DNA of 64,000 nt from Pseudomonas tohonis (GTDB lineage Bacteria; Pseudomonadota; Gammaproteobacteria; Pseudomonadales; Pseudomonadaceae): NCBI RefSeq assembly GCF_012767755.2, contig NZ_AP023189.1, forward strand, positions 2,108,001 through 2,172,000. The letters run 5' to 3'. Both the position numbers and the translations under genes were made by a program. Position 1 is the stretch's first letter. Each line of letters starts with the position of its first letter. Of the stretch, positions 1 to 8,790 are shown one piece after another. The notes under the pieces are model-generated. The model had not been told where the DNA came from and did no database searches. It worked only from the letters and a program-made list of their open reading frames with translations.

Positions 1-209
1 GATTGCAGGCCGAGGGAGGCGGCCAGCCCGATGAGGCCGAGGGCGATGTTCAGGACGCTCAGGGTGAACAGGCCGTCGAGCAAGACCAGGGTGGCGACGA
101 TGAACAGCGGCACGGCCAGCAGGTGCAGCACCAGGTTGGTGGGGTTGCGGTGGTTCCTGGCGTAGGTCTTCCACTGCCAGGCGCGGAGGTTGGGATGACG
201 TTTGCCCAT
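1..209 (-). CDS. Mpo1-like/DUF962-type small membrane protein (partial)
   Basis: The gene runs off the left edge, so only the first 69 residues are visible. It begins MGKRHPNLRAWQWKTYARNH, a soluble basic N-terminus with an NHRNPTN stretch. Two hydrophobic segments follow (about residues 25-44 and 50-68), so it is probably an inner-membrane protein. The NHxxPTNxxxH pattern before the first membrane segment resembles the Mpo1-like (DUF962) family, in which conserved His and Asn residues bind metal. That assignment rests on the short N-terminus only. It lies upstream of the chemoreceptor on the same strand, but the 89-base gap gives no sign of co-translation. Confidence 0.6.
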   Translation of the reverse strand, partial: MGKRHPNLRAWQWKTYARNHRNPTNLVLHLLAVPLFIVATLVLLDGLFTLSVLNIALGLIGLAASLGLQ

Positions 210-298
210 GATGCGATTCCTCTGAGGAGTGCGGGCAAGTCTAGGCCGGCCCTGGAGGGGCCGGCGAATGGGTTGTGTCTATGGGCGGGATAGCCCGC

Positions 299-1780
299 TC
301 AGAGCTTGAGCTGGCGGATGGCGCGGGAGAGTTCGCTGGCGAGGCTGGCCAGTTCGGCGCTGGTGGAGGCGGAGCCTAGGGTCTGGCTGACGGTGAGTTC
401 GGTGACGTCGCGGATGCCGACCACGGCGCGGGTCATCTCCTCGGCGACCTGGCTCTGCTGTTCCGCTGCCACGGCGATCTGCGTGTTGCTCTGGCGCATC
501 TGCGCCACGGCGCCGGTGATGGCGGCCAGCGCTTCGCCGGCTTCGTGGGCCTGTTGCACGCAGCTGTCGGCCTTGAACGAGCTTTCCTGCATGAACTCCA
601 CGGCGTCGCGGGTGCCGGACTGCAGGGCGAGGATCATGCTGGTGATCTCGTCGGTGGAGTCCTGGACGCGCTTGGCCAGGTTGCGCACCTCATCCGCCAC
701 CACGGCGAAGCCACGGCCCATCTCGCCGGCGCGGGCGGCCTCGATGGCGGCATTGAGGGCGAGGAGGTTGGTCTGCTCGGCGATGCCATGGATGACGCTG
801 ACCACGCTGCTGATCTTCTGGCTGTCCTCGGCCAGCTTCTCGATCATCTCGGCGGTCTGCTGCACGCCGCTGGAGAGCCCGGCGATGGACTCGCCCACGC
901 GGCTGACCACGCTCTGGCCGGCTCCGGCGAGCTGGTCGGCGGTCTGCGACTGGTCGCGGGTGTCGGCGGCGTGCTGGGCGATGTGATGCACCGTGGCGGA
1001 CATCTCGTTGATGGCGGTGGCGGCCTGGTCGGTCTCGCTCTGCTGGCCGAGCATGCCCTGGCGCACCTCGCCCATGCTCGAGGCCAGTCGCGCGGCGCCT
1101 TCGTCGAGGCGCTCGGTGACCTGGGCGACGGTGCCCACCACGCGCTGGAAGCCTGCCTGCATGGCGTTGAACGCACTGGCCATCTGGCCCACCTCGTCGC
1201 GGCTGTCCAGCGGCACGCGGGCGGACAGGTCGCCGCTCTTTTCCACGTGCAGCATCACGTCCTTGAGGGTGTTGAGGTGGCTGAGGAGGAAGCGGATCAG
1301 CAACTGCGAGGACGCCAGCAGCGCCATCATCAGCAGGAACACGGTGACCGCGTAGTTGAGCATGCGCGAGGTGAACACCTCGGCGAAGCTCGGCGCATGG
1401 GCGAGTACGGCGATGCGCTGGCCGTCGGCGGCGTCCTGCACCTGGGCGCCGACCACCGGATCGTTGCCGAACAGGGCGTCGTGGTCCAGGTCGACCCAGC
1501 CGGTGGCGCGGGTCAGCGCACTGGTGTCGGTCCCCTGCAGCTGCGGGGCGCTGCCGGCTGCGAAGCGCACGATCTCGTTGCTGGCAGGCAGTGCCTGCCC
1601 GGCGGGCCAGGCGCGCAGCAGTGCGGCCTGCGCCACGGCCGCATCGCGGGCTGCCTCGACGCGGGCATCGCGCTCGAGGCTGATGGCGTGCAGCACCAGC
1701 AGCAGCGTGGTGACGAAGGCGACGGCGTTGACCGCCCAGAACTTGTACTTCAGGGAAAGATCGCGCATCCAGTTACCCAT
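299..1780 (-). CDS. Methyl-accepting chemotaxis protein
   Basis: This is a 493-residue transmembrane chemoreceptor that would signal through CheW/CheA to the flagellar motor or a related pathway. An N-terminal membrane helix (about residues 12-32) is followed by a periplasmic sensor of only about 100 residues and a second helix (about 142-162). A HAMP linker with [16 protein letters not shown] comes next, then a long coiled coil. The highly conserved signalling tip reads [19 protein letters not shown] then [17 protein letters not shown]. The start [15 protein letters not shown] was preferred over an in-frame Met 14 codons upstream, because the upstream stretch is charged and not family-like. 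The sensor domain is too short and generic to name a ligand. Confidence 0.93.
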   Translation of the reverse strand: MGNWMRDLSLKYKFWAVNAVAFVTTLLLVLHAISLERDARVEAARDAAVAQAALLRAWPAGQALPASNEIVRFAAGSAPQLQGTDTSALTRATGWVDLDHDALFGNDPVVGAQVQDAADGQRIAVLAHAPSFAEVFTSRMLNYAVTVFLLMMALLASSQLLIRFLLSHLNTLKDVMLHVEKSGDLSARVPLDSRDEVGQMASAFNAMQAGFQRVVGTVAQVTERLDEGAARLASSMGEVRQGMLGQQSETDQAATAINEMSATVHHIAQHAADTRDQSQTADQLAGAGQSVVSRVGESIAGLSSGVQQTAEMIEKLAEDSQKISSVVSVIHGIAEQTNLLALNAAIEAARAGEMGRGFAVVADEVRNLAKRVQDSTDEITSMILALQSGTRDAVEFMQESSFKADSCVQQAHEAGEALAAITGAVAQMRQSNTQIAVAAEQQSQVAEEMTRAVVGIRDVTELTVSQTLGSASTSAELASLASELSRAIRQLKL

Positions 1781-1884
1781 GTTCTGTTCTTTTTTCTCTG
1801 AGGCTTGGCAAGGTGCCAGCATTGTTTCGCAGCACTGTGACGGGATCGTTGATCCGTATCAATCAGCCTCTTTACTGGAACAGG

Positions 1885-2691
1885 TTAGGCGATGTTCGGC
1901 AGCCCGAAAAACGCGCGTGCGCAGGCGGTGGTGTGCTGGGCCAGGTGCTCGGGTGTTTCGCCCCGGTGGCGGGCGACTTCGTGGAGCACCTCGGGCAGGA
2001 AGGCCGGCTCGTTGCGACCGCTCTTCGGCTTCGGTCGCAGGCTGCGGGGCAGCAGGTAGGGGGCGTCGCTTTCCAGTATCAGCCGGCCCGCTGGGATTTC
2101 ACGCACCAGCGGGTGCAGGTGGGTGCCCCGGCGTTCGTCGCAGATCCAGCCGGTGATGCCGATGTGCAGGTCGAGATCGAGGTAGGCGAAGAGGGCGCGC
2201 TTCTCGCCGGTGAAGCAGTGCACCACGGCGGCCGGCAGGCGATCGCGGAATTGCCGCAGGATGGCCAGCAGGCGCTCGTCGGCATCGCGTTCGTGGAGGA
2301 ATACCGGCAGGCCCAGCTCGACGGCCAGGGCCAGTTGTTCCTCCAGGGCCTTCTCCTGCTGCGGGCGCGGGGAGAAGTCGCGATTGAAGTCCAGGCCGCA
2401 TTCGCCCACGGCGCGTACTTCCGGCTCGGCCAGCAGTGCCCGCAGGTGGCGGGCGCTGTCGGCATTCCACTGGCTGGCTTCGTGGGGATGCAGGCCGGCC
2501 GTGCTGAACAGGCGGCCGCCTTCGGGGTCGAGCTGGCGAACCAGTGCCAGTGCTGCTTCGGCATCGGCCACGCTGGTGCCGGTGAGTACCAGTTGCGCCA
2601 CGCCTGCGGCGAAGGCGCGTTCGAGCAGTGCTTCACGCTCTGCCGCAAAGCTTGAATGGGTCAGATTGACGCCAATGTCGATGAGTTGCAT
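1885..2691 (-). CDS. TatD family metal-dependent hydrolase
   Basis: The 268-residue protein has the TatD amidohydrolase barrel. It starts [15 protein letters not shown], with an early Asp where most family members have a D-x-H-x-H metal motif; here the pattern is [33 protein letters not shown] and [12 protein letters not shown] follow; the Glu, His and Asp in them are the usual metal ligands. Family members are magnesium-dependent 3'-5' exonucleases or deoxyribonucleases of DNA repair; the substrate here is inferred. The N-terminal NxTH version occurs in a TatD subgroup and is not by itself a sign of inactivity. The start was taken at MQLIDIG, 16 codons inside the longest frame. It is divergent from the transglycosylase gene. 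Confidence 0.9.
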   Translation of the reverse strand: MQLIDIGVNLTHSSFAAEREALLERAFAAGVAQLVLTGTSVADAEAALALVRQLDPEGGRLFSTAGLHPHEASQWNADSARHLRALLAEPEVRAVGECGLDFNRDFSPRPQQEKALEEQLALAVELGLPVFLHERDADERLLAILRQFRDRLPAAVVHCFTGEKRALFAYLDLDLHIGITGWICDERRGTHLHPLVREIPAGRLILESDAPYLLPRSLRPKPKSGRNEPAFLPEVLHEVARHRGETPEHLAQHTTACARAFFGLPNIA

Positions 2692-2921
2692 GGTGCTACC
2701 TCGGACGCGAGCGGAGCAGCATAGCAAAGCTCGATTCATTAAAGAAAATTCAATAAATACAGTTAGTTATGGTTGTTTGTTGAAGTTGTTACAGCGTTTT
2801 GGCTGGTGTCGACGGCCGAGCTGTGACACTCTCCGCGCCCCTCGCACCGCCCGGAACTCCGTCCGGGGGCTGCGTTCTCAGACGGTCGGCTCGCTTCCTG
2901 CGGCCTGATCCCGGAGATTCG
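2692..2921. promoter_or_regulatory. Divergent promoter region, tatD-like and MltF-like genes
   Basis: This 230-base divergent intergenic region holds an A+T-rich patch at about 2728-2785 in an otherwise GC-rich sequence, which is where promoters for both directions would be expected. I do not see a convincing operator or a sigma-54 element in it. The part nearest the plus-strand gene is GC-rich. Confidence 0.4.
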
Positions 2922-4343
2922 ATGACCCGAACGCTGCTGCTTCTGTTGTGCCTGCTCGCCCTGTCGCCGTTACCGGCTGCAGCGCGCCTGGCCGGCCCGC
3001 CGGAAGCCTGGCAGCAGCCGAGCGAGGCGCGTGACCTGGCGCAGATCCGCCGCAGTGGCGTGCTGCGGGTGCTGGTCAACCAGAGCCGCAACAGCTCCGG
3101 CGAGGTCAAGGGCGAAGCCATCGGCATCGAATACCACCGCATCCGCGCCTTCGAGCAGTACCTCAACCGCAACGCCCGCGACGGCCGCGAACTGGATGTG
3201 AAGATCATCCCCAGGGCCAAGGACCAGTTGCTCGCCGCCCTGCAGCGCGGCGAGGGCGACCTGGTGGCCCCCGGCGAGCTGGTGGACCCGCGCAGCGGAG
3301 GCGAGGTCAGCGCCAGCGCCCCCATTCGCCGCCATGTGCCGCTGCTGCTGGTCAGCCGCAGTGGTGATCGTCGCTACCAGCGCCTGGAGCAGCTCGCCGG
3401 GCGCAGCATCGCGTTGCCGGCCGGCAGCGCGGCGGCCGAGGCGCTGCGCCGGGTCAACCAGCAGCTGGCGCAACGCAAGCTGGCGCCGATCGTCATCGAA
3501 TGGGTTGACCCGACCCTGGCGGTGGAGGATGTGCTGGAGATGGTCCAGGCCGGCATCTTCCCGCTGACCGCTGTCGAGCAGCCCATCGCCGAGCGTTGGG
3601 CCAAGGTCATGCCCAAGCTGCGTATCGAGAAGCACCTGGTGCTGGACAACCAGCGCGACATGACCTGGTTCGTCCGCCGCGACGCGCCGATGCTGCGCGC
3701 CAGCATCGACCGCTTCCTGGCCGGCTACAACGCGCCCTCCGACCAGGACGCCACCTTCCAGCGCGTGTACCGCCGCCTGTACAAGGTGCACAGCCCGCTG
3801 GCCCGGGCCGATCGGCAGCGCCTGGAGAAGGTGCGCCCGGTGCTGCAGCGCTTCGCCGACCAGCATGCCTTCGACTGGCTGAACCTGGCCGCCGTGGCCT
3901 TCAAGGAATCCAGCCTCAATCCGGCCGCCCGCGGCGCCAGCGGTGCCACCGGGCTGATGCAGATCACCCCCGGCGCGGCGCGCACCGTCGGGGTCGGCAA
4001 CATCCATGCGCTGGAGAACAACGTGCAGGCCTCGGCCAAGTACCTGGCCATGCTGCGCAAGGGCTTCTTCAACAGTTCGCAGCTCAATGAGCGCGAGCGC
4101 ATGGCCTTCACCCTGGCCGCCTACAACGTGGGGCCGCAACGGGTGCAGAGCCTGCGTGCGGAGGCTCGGCGCCGTGGGCTCAATCCCAACCAGTGGTTCT
4201 TCCAGGTCGAGCGTATCGCCGCCGAGCAACTGGGCATGGGCGTGGTGAGCTATGTCAGCGCAGTGAACAAGTACTACCTGGCCTATGACCGGGAGCGTTA
4301 TCTGCTGGAACCGCAGAGGAAAGTCGCAAGCAGGGGCAAATAA
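2922..4343 (+). CDS. MltF-like lytic transglycosylase (solute-binding domain plus SLT)
   Basis: The 473-residue protein starts with a Sec signal peptide (MTRTLLLLLCLLALSPLPAAA). A periplasmic solute-binding type domain (about residues 45-290) precedes a C-terminal lysozyme-like SLT domain. The SLT domain shows FKESSLNPAARGASGATGLM, whose Glu is the expected catalytic acid, then QITPGAARTVG and AYNVGPQRVQ. This is the MltF architecture: non-hydrolytic cleavage of peptidoglycan to 1,6-anhydro products, with the N-terminal domain modulating activity. The N-terminal signal has no lipobox, so the protein is probably periplasmic or peripherally bound. The start was chosen at the signal peptide, 41 codons inside the longest frame. 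It has no obvious operon partner. Confidence 0.88.
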   Translation: MTRTLLLLLCLLALSPLPAAARLAGPPEAWQQPSEARDLAQIRRSGVLRVLVNQSRNSSGEVKGEAIGIEYHRIRAFEQYLNRNARDGRELDVKIIPRAKDQLLAALQRGEGDLVAPGELVDPRSGGEVSASAPIRRHVPLLLVSRSGDRRYQRLEQLAGRSIALPAGSAAAEALRRVNQQLAQRKLAPIVIEWVDPTLAVEDVLEMVQAGIFPLTAVEQPIAERWAKVMPKLRIEKHLVLDNQRDMTWFVRRDAPMLRASIDRFLAGYNAPSDQDATFQRVYRRLYKVHSPLARADRQRLEKVRPVLQRFADQHAFDWLNLAAVAFKESSLNPAARGASGATGLMQITPGAARTVGVGNIHALENNVQASAKYLAMLRKGFFNSSQLNERERMAFTLAAYNVGPQRVQSLRAEARRRGLNPNQWFFQVERIAAEQLGMGVVSYVSAVNKYYLAYDRERYLLEPQRKVASRGK

Positions 4344-4453
4344 TCGATTTTATCGATTTCAATACTGCGTTTTTTGCGGTTTTCATATCGAAAAAATCAA
4401 CTAAGATTGCTCTCGTCTGAACCAACACCTCCTCACTCGAAAGGAAACGCGAC

Positions 4454-4888
4454 ATGAGCAACCCGATCAAACGCCTTCTCTCCACCAACGCCGGCATCGG
4501 CATCACCCTGCTGCGCGTGGTGACCGGCCTGACCTTCGCCGCCCACGGCTCGCAGAAACTCTTCGGTCTCTTCGGCGGCTACGGCCTGGAAGGCACCGGA
4601 CAGTGGATGGAAAGCATCGGCCTGGCGCCCGGCTACCTGCTGGCCCTGATGGCGGGCAGCGCCGAGTTCTTCGGTGGCCTGGCCCTGGTGATCGGCCTGC
4701 TGGTACGTCCCGCCGCCGCGTCGCTGATCGTCGCCATGGTGGTCGCCATCTTCAGCGTGCACTGGGCCAGCGGGTTCTTCATCACCAACGGTGGTTACGA
4801 GTACGCGCTGATCCTCGCCCTGATCTCCGGCACCTTGCTGATCGAAGGCGCGGGCCGCTTCTCGCTGGACCGCAGGTTCAGCCAGTAA
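4454..4888 (+). CDS. DoxX family inner-membrane protein
   Basis: This 144-residue protein has four predicted membrane helices and the family hallmark LLRVVTGLTFAAHGSQKLFG near the N-terminus, followed by a GxxEFFGGLALVIGLLVRP segment. DoxX/YphA proteins are small quinone- or thiol-linked membrane proteins of unclear function; no substrate can be read here. A strong AAAGGAAA ribosome-binding site lies just upstream of the ATG. The gene stands alone between an A+T-rich promoter region (about 4344-4440) and a bidirectional terminator shared with the lipase operon. Confidence 0.88.
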   Translation: MSNPIKRLLSTNAGIGITLLRVVTGLTFAAHGSQKLFGLFGGYGLEGTGQWMESIGLAPGYLLALMAGSAEFFGGLALVIGLLVRPAAASLIVAMVVAIFSVHWASGFFITNGGYEYALILALISGTLLIEGAGRFSLDRRFSQ

Positions 4889-4903
4889 CCACTGCGAACC
4901 CGA

Positions 4904-4930
4904 AGAAGGCCCGCCATGTGCGGGCCTTCT
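4904..4930. terminator. Bidirectional terminator between doxX-like gene and lipase foldase
   Basis: A perfect 11-base-pair inverted repeat (AGAAGGCCCGC and its complement) with a 5-base loop lies in the 47 bases between two convergent genes. Short pyrimidine-rich tails flank it on each strand. It would serve both genes. Confidence 0.8.
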
Positions 4931-4935
4931 GCATT

Positions 4936-5967
4936 TCAGGGCTGCTGCGCGCGCGCCGCGGCCAGTTCCAGGGCGGCGTCCAGGCGTTGGCGCTCGTGCT
5001 CGTCGAACTGCTCTTCGGCCAGGCGCTGGATCGCGGCACGGCGATCGCCATCGCTGAGCCCGGGGTTGGACTCGATGCGCGCCTTCTCGGCCTGGAAGGC
5101 GCCGATCCGCTGCTTCCAGCCCTGGCGACGCTGGTCCAGGGCCTCCAGGCGCTCGGTGGCTTCGGCACCTACCAACTGCTGGCGCAGGCGGCGGATCTCG
5201 GCGGGCGTGGCGCCTTGAGCCTGCAATTGAGCGGTCTGGGTGCGGAGTTCGGCCTGCAGCTGCGGCAGCACGCTGTCCTGCAGGGCCTCGGGCAGGCCCT
5301 GGCGCAGGCGGTCGACGGCGGCAGCCTTGGCGGCATCGTCGAGGGAGGCGTCATGGGCGATGGCCAGGCGCTCCAGGGTGAAGCGGTTGTAGGTTTCCTC
5401 GCCGGCGAAGAACACCTGGTGCACCTCGGCGCTGAACAGGCGGGCGCGCAGGGCGCTCACCGCGGCTTCGCGCTGGCGCATGGCGTCCAGGTCGGCCATC
5501 TGTGGCAGGTCCTTTTCCAGCTGCACCAGCTGCCGCTTGTAGTCCAGGTACTGCTCCAGCAGCGCCAGGGCCTGGCCTTCGGCCGGCTCCTGCAGCTGGG
5601 CGGTGATGTAGCCGCGCAGGCGCTGGATGGAAATGCCGATGGGCTCCTCGCCGATGGCGCTGAGGAAGTAATCGAAGATTCGGCGGATGTCCTCGGTGAT
5701 CAGCAGGTTGCCCGCTGCGTCCAGCTGGAAGCGGCCGTCGACCTGGGTGCCGGCAAAGGAGGCGGGCAGGGCGGGTAGTTGCGCCGGCAGGGTGGGCGCG
5801 ACGCCGGGGCCTGGTGTCGGGTCGTCGGCGGCGGAGGCATTAACGAGCGGCTGTCGGGGGCTGTCCGGAGCGGGCGGCGCCGGGCTGTCGGTGGCGGATT
5901 GCAGGTAGAGGATCGCGGCCAGGCAGCCGGCGAAGACCAGGGGCAGGGACAGCAGGAATCTCTTCAC
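4936..5967 (-). CDS. lifO: Lipase-specific foldase (lipase chaperone, Lif)
   Basis: This 343-residue membrane-anchored steric chaperone folds the secreted lipase in the periplasm. It has an N-terminal anchor (residues 4-25) and a Pro/Ala-rich linker to about residue 65. The diagnostic Lif motif follows as [13 protein letters not shown], then a long helical domain rich in Gln, Arg and Glu that wraps the lipase. Length matches the family. It is the second gene of the lipase operon, 47 bases after the lipase stop. In P. aeruginosa the gene is usually called lipH or lif. No other function is plausible given the neighbour. Confidence 0.95.
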   Translation of the reverse strand: MKRFLLSLPLVFAGCLAAILYLQSATDSPAPPAPDSPRQPLVNASAADDPTPGPGVAPTLPAQLPALPASFAGTQVDGRFQLDAAGNLLITEDIRRIFDYFLSAIGEEPIGISIQRLRGYITAQLQEPAEGQALALLEQYLDYKRQLVQLEKDLPQMADLDAMRQREAAVSALRARLFSAEVHQVFFAGEETYNRFTLERLAIAHDASLDDAAKAAAVDRLRQGLPEALQDSVLPQLQAELRTQTAQLQAQGATPAEIRRLRQQLVGAEATERLEALDQRRQGWKQRIGAFQAEKARIESNPGLSDGDRRAAIQRLAEEQFDEHERQRLDAALELAAARAQQP

Positions 5968-6014
5968 GGTGGCCTCTTGTCAGGGGGCGGGGCCCGCAGG
6001 CCCCGCCGGGCGGC

Positions 6015-7106
<1,092 letters not shown>

Positions 7107-7144
7107 TTACAGCCGTTCACCGAATGTTCGCGGGCGTTTCCCTG

Positions 7145-7690
7145 TTACTGAGTGAAACGCTCGTTTGAGTCCCGAGGCAGCAGTGGCCAGTGCGCGAGGG
7201 CGCGGTAGTGCGCGCCGGACGCGGTGTTTTCCGAGGCGAAGAGGGTGAACTGGTTCACAGGCCAATCGAAGGTTGGGGCGGTTGTGGCCGGCAGGTGGGT
7301 GCAGTGGCGCGCGAGCGTCAGGTGTGGGTGGAAGGGCCTTCGCTCCAGCGCGAAGCCTGCGCCCCGCAATCTGTCCTGGAGGCTGGCGGCGAGGCTCATC
7401 AGGGCCTGCGGCGGATGTGCGGGGGCGAGGTGCAACAGGCCGTTCTGCCAGCAACGGAGCTGGTCGAGGCGCAGTTCGAAGGCTTCGCCGACGAGGCTCG
7501 CGGCCAGGTTTTCGAGTTCGCCGACGCAGCCCCGTGGCTGCTCGCCGAGGAAGGCGAGGGTCAGGTGCAGGTTGTGCCTCGCCACGGCTTTGCCGCCGCA
7601 GGAGGCGGCTTCGCGCCACAGGGCTATGCTCGTTGCCAGCGGCTCGCTGCAAGGCAGGGCGAAGAACAGGCGCAAGGGAGGTGTGGACAT
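7145..7690 (-). CDS. thpR: RNA 2',3'-cyclic phosphodiesterase (ThpR/LigT)
   Basis: This 181-residue member of the 2H phosphoesterase family carries the two catalytic HxTx tetrapeptides, HLTL in HNLHLTLAFLGEQP (about residue 42) and HLTL in RPFHPHLTLAR (about residue 128). The family opens or ligates 2',3'-cyclic phosphate ends of RNA in the cytoplasm. The start MSTPPLRLFFALPC was chosen, 61 codons inside the longest frame, because the family begins with R-x-F-x-A-x-x. It lies immediately upstream of the lipase operon on the same strand, but the lipase has its own promoter. Confidence 0.92.
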   Translation of the reverse strand: MSTPPLRLFFALPCSEPLATSIALWREAASCGGKAVARHNLHLTLAFLGEQPRGCVGELENLAASLVGEAFELRLDQLRCWQNGLLHLAPAHPPQALMSLAASLQDRLRGAGFALERRPFHPHLTLARHCTHLPATTAPTFDWPVNQFTLFASENTASGAHYRALAHWPLLPRDSNERFTQ

Positions 7691-7725
7691 GGTCGCGGAG
7701 GCTCCAGGACGACGTCTTGGTCGTA

Positions 7726-7755
7726 TTGACAGTATTGCGGGCGCTTCTCTAGGAT
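7726..7755 (+). promoter_or_regulatory. Sigma-70-type promoter for the structured leader
   Basis: TTGACA (7726-7731) and TAGGAT (7750-7755) are separated by 18 bases, placing the transcript start near 7762, only a few bases before the first helix of the leader described next. The promoter is divergent from thpR. Confidence 0.6.
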
Positions 7756-7761
7756 GCCGCC

Positions 7762-7893
7762 CCATGCGCCGATTTAAGACAGCTACTTGCGGGGCGCGGA
7801 GGTGGAGTCCATCTCGAAATACCGCTAAAGCGCTGGTTCGGTGTCGCCTCTCACCGCTGCCCAGCGGGATCAACGAGGCGGAGACATGACACC
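7762..7893 (+). ncRNA. Candidate structured 5' leader (riboswitch-like) of unknown family
   Basis: About 130 bases between the promoter and the small gene at 7894 can form several helices. 7766-7770 pairs with 7793-7797. An alternative pairs CAGC/GCGG (7780-7783, 7789-7792) with CCGC/GCTG (7822-7825, 7832-7835). GAGGTG/CATCTC forms a hairpin at 7799-7815, and CCGCTG/CAGCGG another at 7854-7867. CGCCTC (7845-7850) can pair with GAGGCG (7875-7880), which is the only Shine-Dalgarno-like sequence before the start, so the fold could hide the ribosome-binding site. I cannot assign it to a known riboswitch. Pairings were found by eye. Confidence 0.45.
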
Positions 7894-8202
7894 ATGACCT
7901 GTCCCCAACCGCTCATTCGCCTGGCGCCCATCACTTCGGGCCCGGTATTGCGCAACCCCAGGGTTCTTCTCAGCGGCCCCCACCAGCCGACCATGCTGCG
8001 TTATCTCGACGGCTGGCCGAAGCGCTGGGCCGGCCCGCGCAACCTGCTCATCCAGTTCGCCGTCGATGCCGGGTCCTTGCAGCGCTATGCCGCCGACAGC
8101 TTCGACATGGCCGTGGTGCAGGCGCCCGCCCGGGAAGACGTTGCGCTGATGGTCCGCGAACTGGTGCGGGTCTCGCGCCAGGGCCTGATCACCCTGCGCT
8201 GA
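7894..8202 (+). CDS. Small conserved protein of unknown function
   Basis: This 102-residue protein has no recognised domain. It contains SGPHQPTMLRYLDGWPKRW and ends FDMAVVQAPAREDVALMVRELVRVSRQGLITLR. The last 35 residues resemble the final strands of class I methyltransferases (a FD-x-V segment, then a helix, then RVSRQGLI), but the SAM-binding glycine loop is absent. It may therefore be a remnant or a small binding protein. It has its own promoter and structured leader, and a three-codon ORF (7886-7897) overlaps its start as ATGA. Convergent with greB. Confidence 0.7.
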   Translation: MTCPQPLIRLAPITSGPVLRNPRVLLSGPHQPTMLRYLDGWPKRWAGPRNLLIQFAVDAGSLQRYAADSFDMAVVQAPAREDVALMVRELVRVSRQGLITLR

Positions 8203-8208
8203 GGCGCA

Positions 8209-8706
8209 TCAGGGGTATTCGATCTCCACCACGTACCAGCTCTTCTCGCCGGTCGGCGTGTGCACCAGCACTTCGGCGTCCAGCGCCTTGCCCACCAGGG
8301 CGCGGGCCAGCGGCGAGTCGATGCTGATGTGGTTCTGCTTCAGGTCGAGCTCGTCGGGGCCGACGATGCGGTAGCGCGATTGCTCGCCGTCGTCGTCCTC
8401 GAGGGTCACCCAGGCGCCGAAGTAGACCTTGTTCGGGTCGGACGGGCGTTCGCTCACCACCTTGAGGCTTTCCAGGCGCTTTGTGAGGAAGCGCACGCGG
8501 CTGTCGATCTCCCGCAGCATCTTCTTGCCATAGGTGTATTCGGCGTTCTCGGAGCGATCGCCCTGGGCGGCGGCCTCGCTCACCGACTGGGTGACCTTGG
8601 GTCGCTTCACGTGCCACAACTCGTGCAGTTCGGCGCGCAGGCGGGCCTCGCCTTCGGGGGTGATCAGCGGGGTGCCGGCGGTACGTGGGGGGCGATAGCG
8701 ACTCAT
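8209..8706 (-). CDS. greB: Transcription elongation factor GreB
   Basis: This 165-residue protein rescues backtracked RNA polymerase by stimulating cleavage of the 3' end of the nascent transcript. The N-terminal coiled coil carries the acidic tip [20 protein letters not shown] and [12 protein letters not shown]. The C-terminal FKBP-like domain has [10 protein letters not shown] and ends VVEIEYP. The [18 protein letters not shown] sequence separates GreB from GreA. It is convergent with the small gene upstream, with only 6 bases between the stops. Confidence 0.95.
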   Translation of the reverse strand: MSRYRPPRTAGTPLITPEGEARLRAELHELWHVKRPKVTQSVSEAAAQGDRSENAEYTYGKKMLREIDSRVRFLTKRLESLKVVSERPSDPNKVYFGAWVTLEDDDGEQSRYRIVGPDELDLKQNHISIDSPLARALVGKALDAEVLVHTPTGEKSWYVVEIEYP

Positions 8707-8759
8707 GTTCGGGGCAGCGGCTCTGTGCGCGACGGAAGGGGCCGGAGTCTAGCAAGAGG

Positions 8760-8786
8760 CCGGCCCGCCTTGTACAGGCGGGCCGG
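8760..8786 (-). terminator. Terminator-like hairpin after the YbbAP-type operon
   Basis: A 10-base-pair GC stem (CCGGCCCGCC and its complement) with a 7-base loop follows the permease stop on the minus strand. The sequence after it (CTCTTGC) is only weakly U-rich, so it may end transcription or stabilise the mRNA end. Confidence 0.5.
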
Positions 8787-8790
8787 GCGA

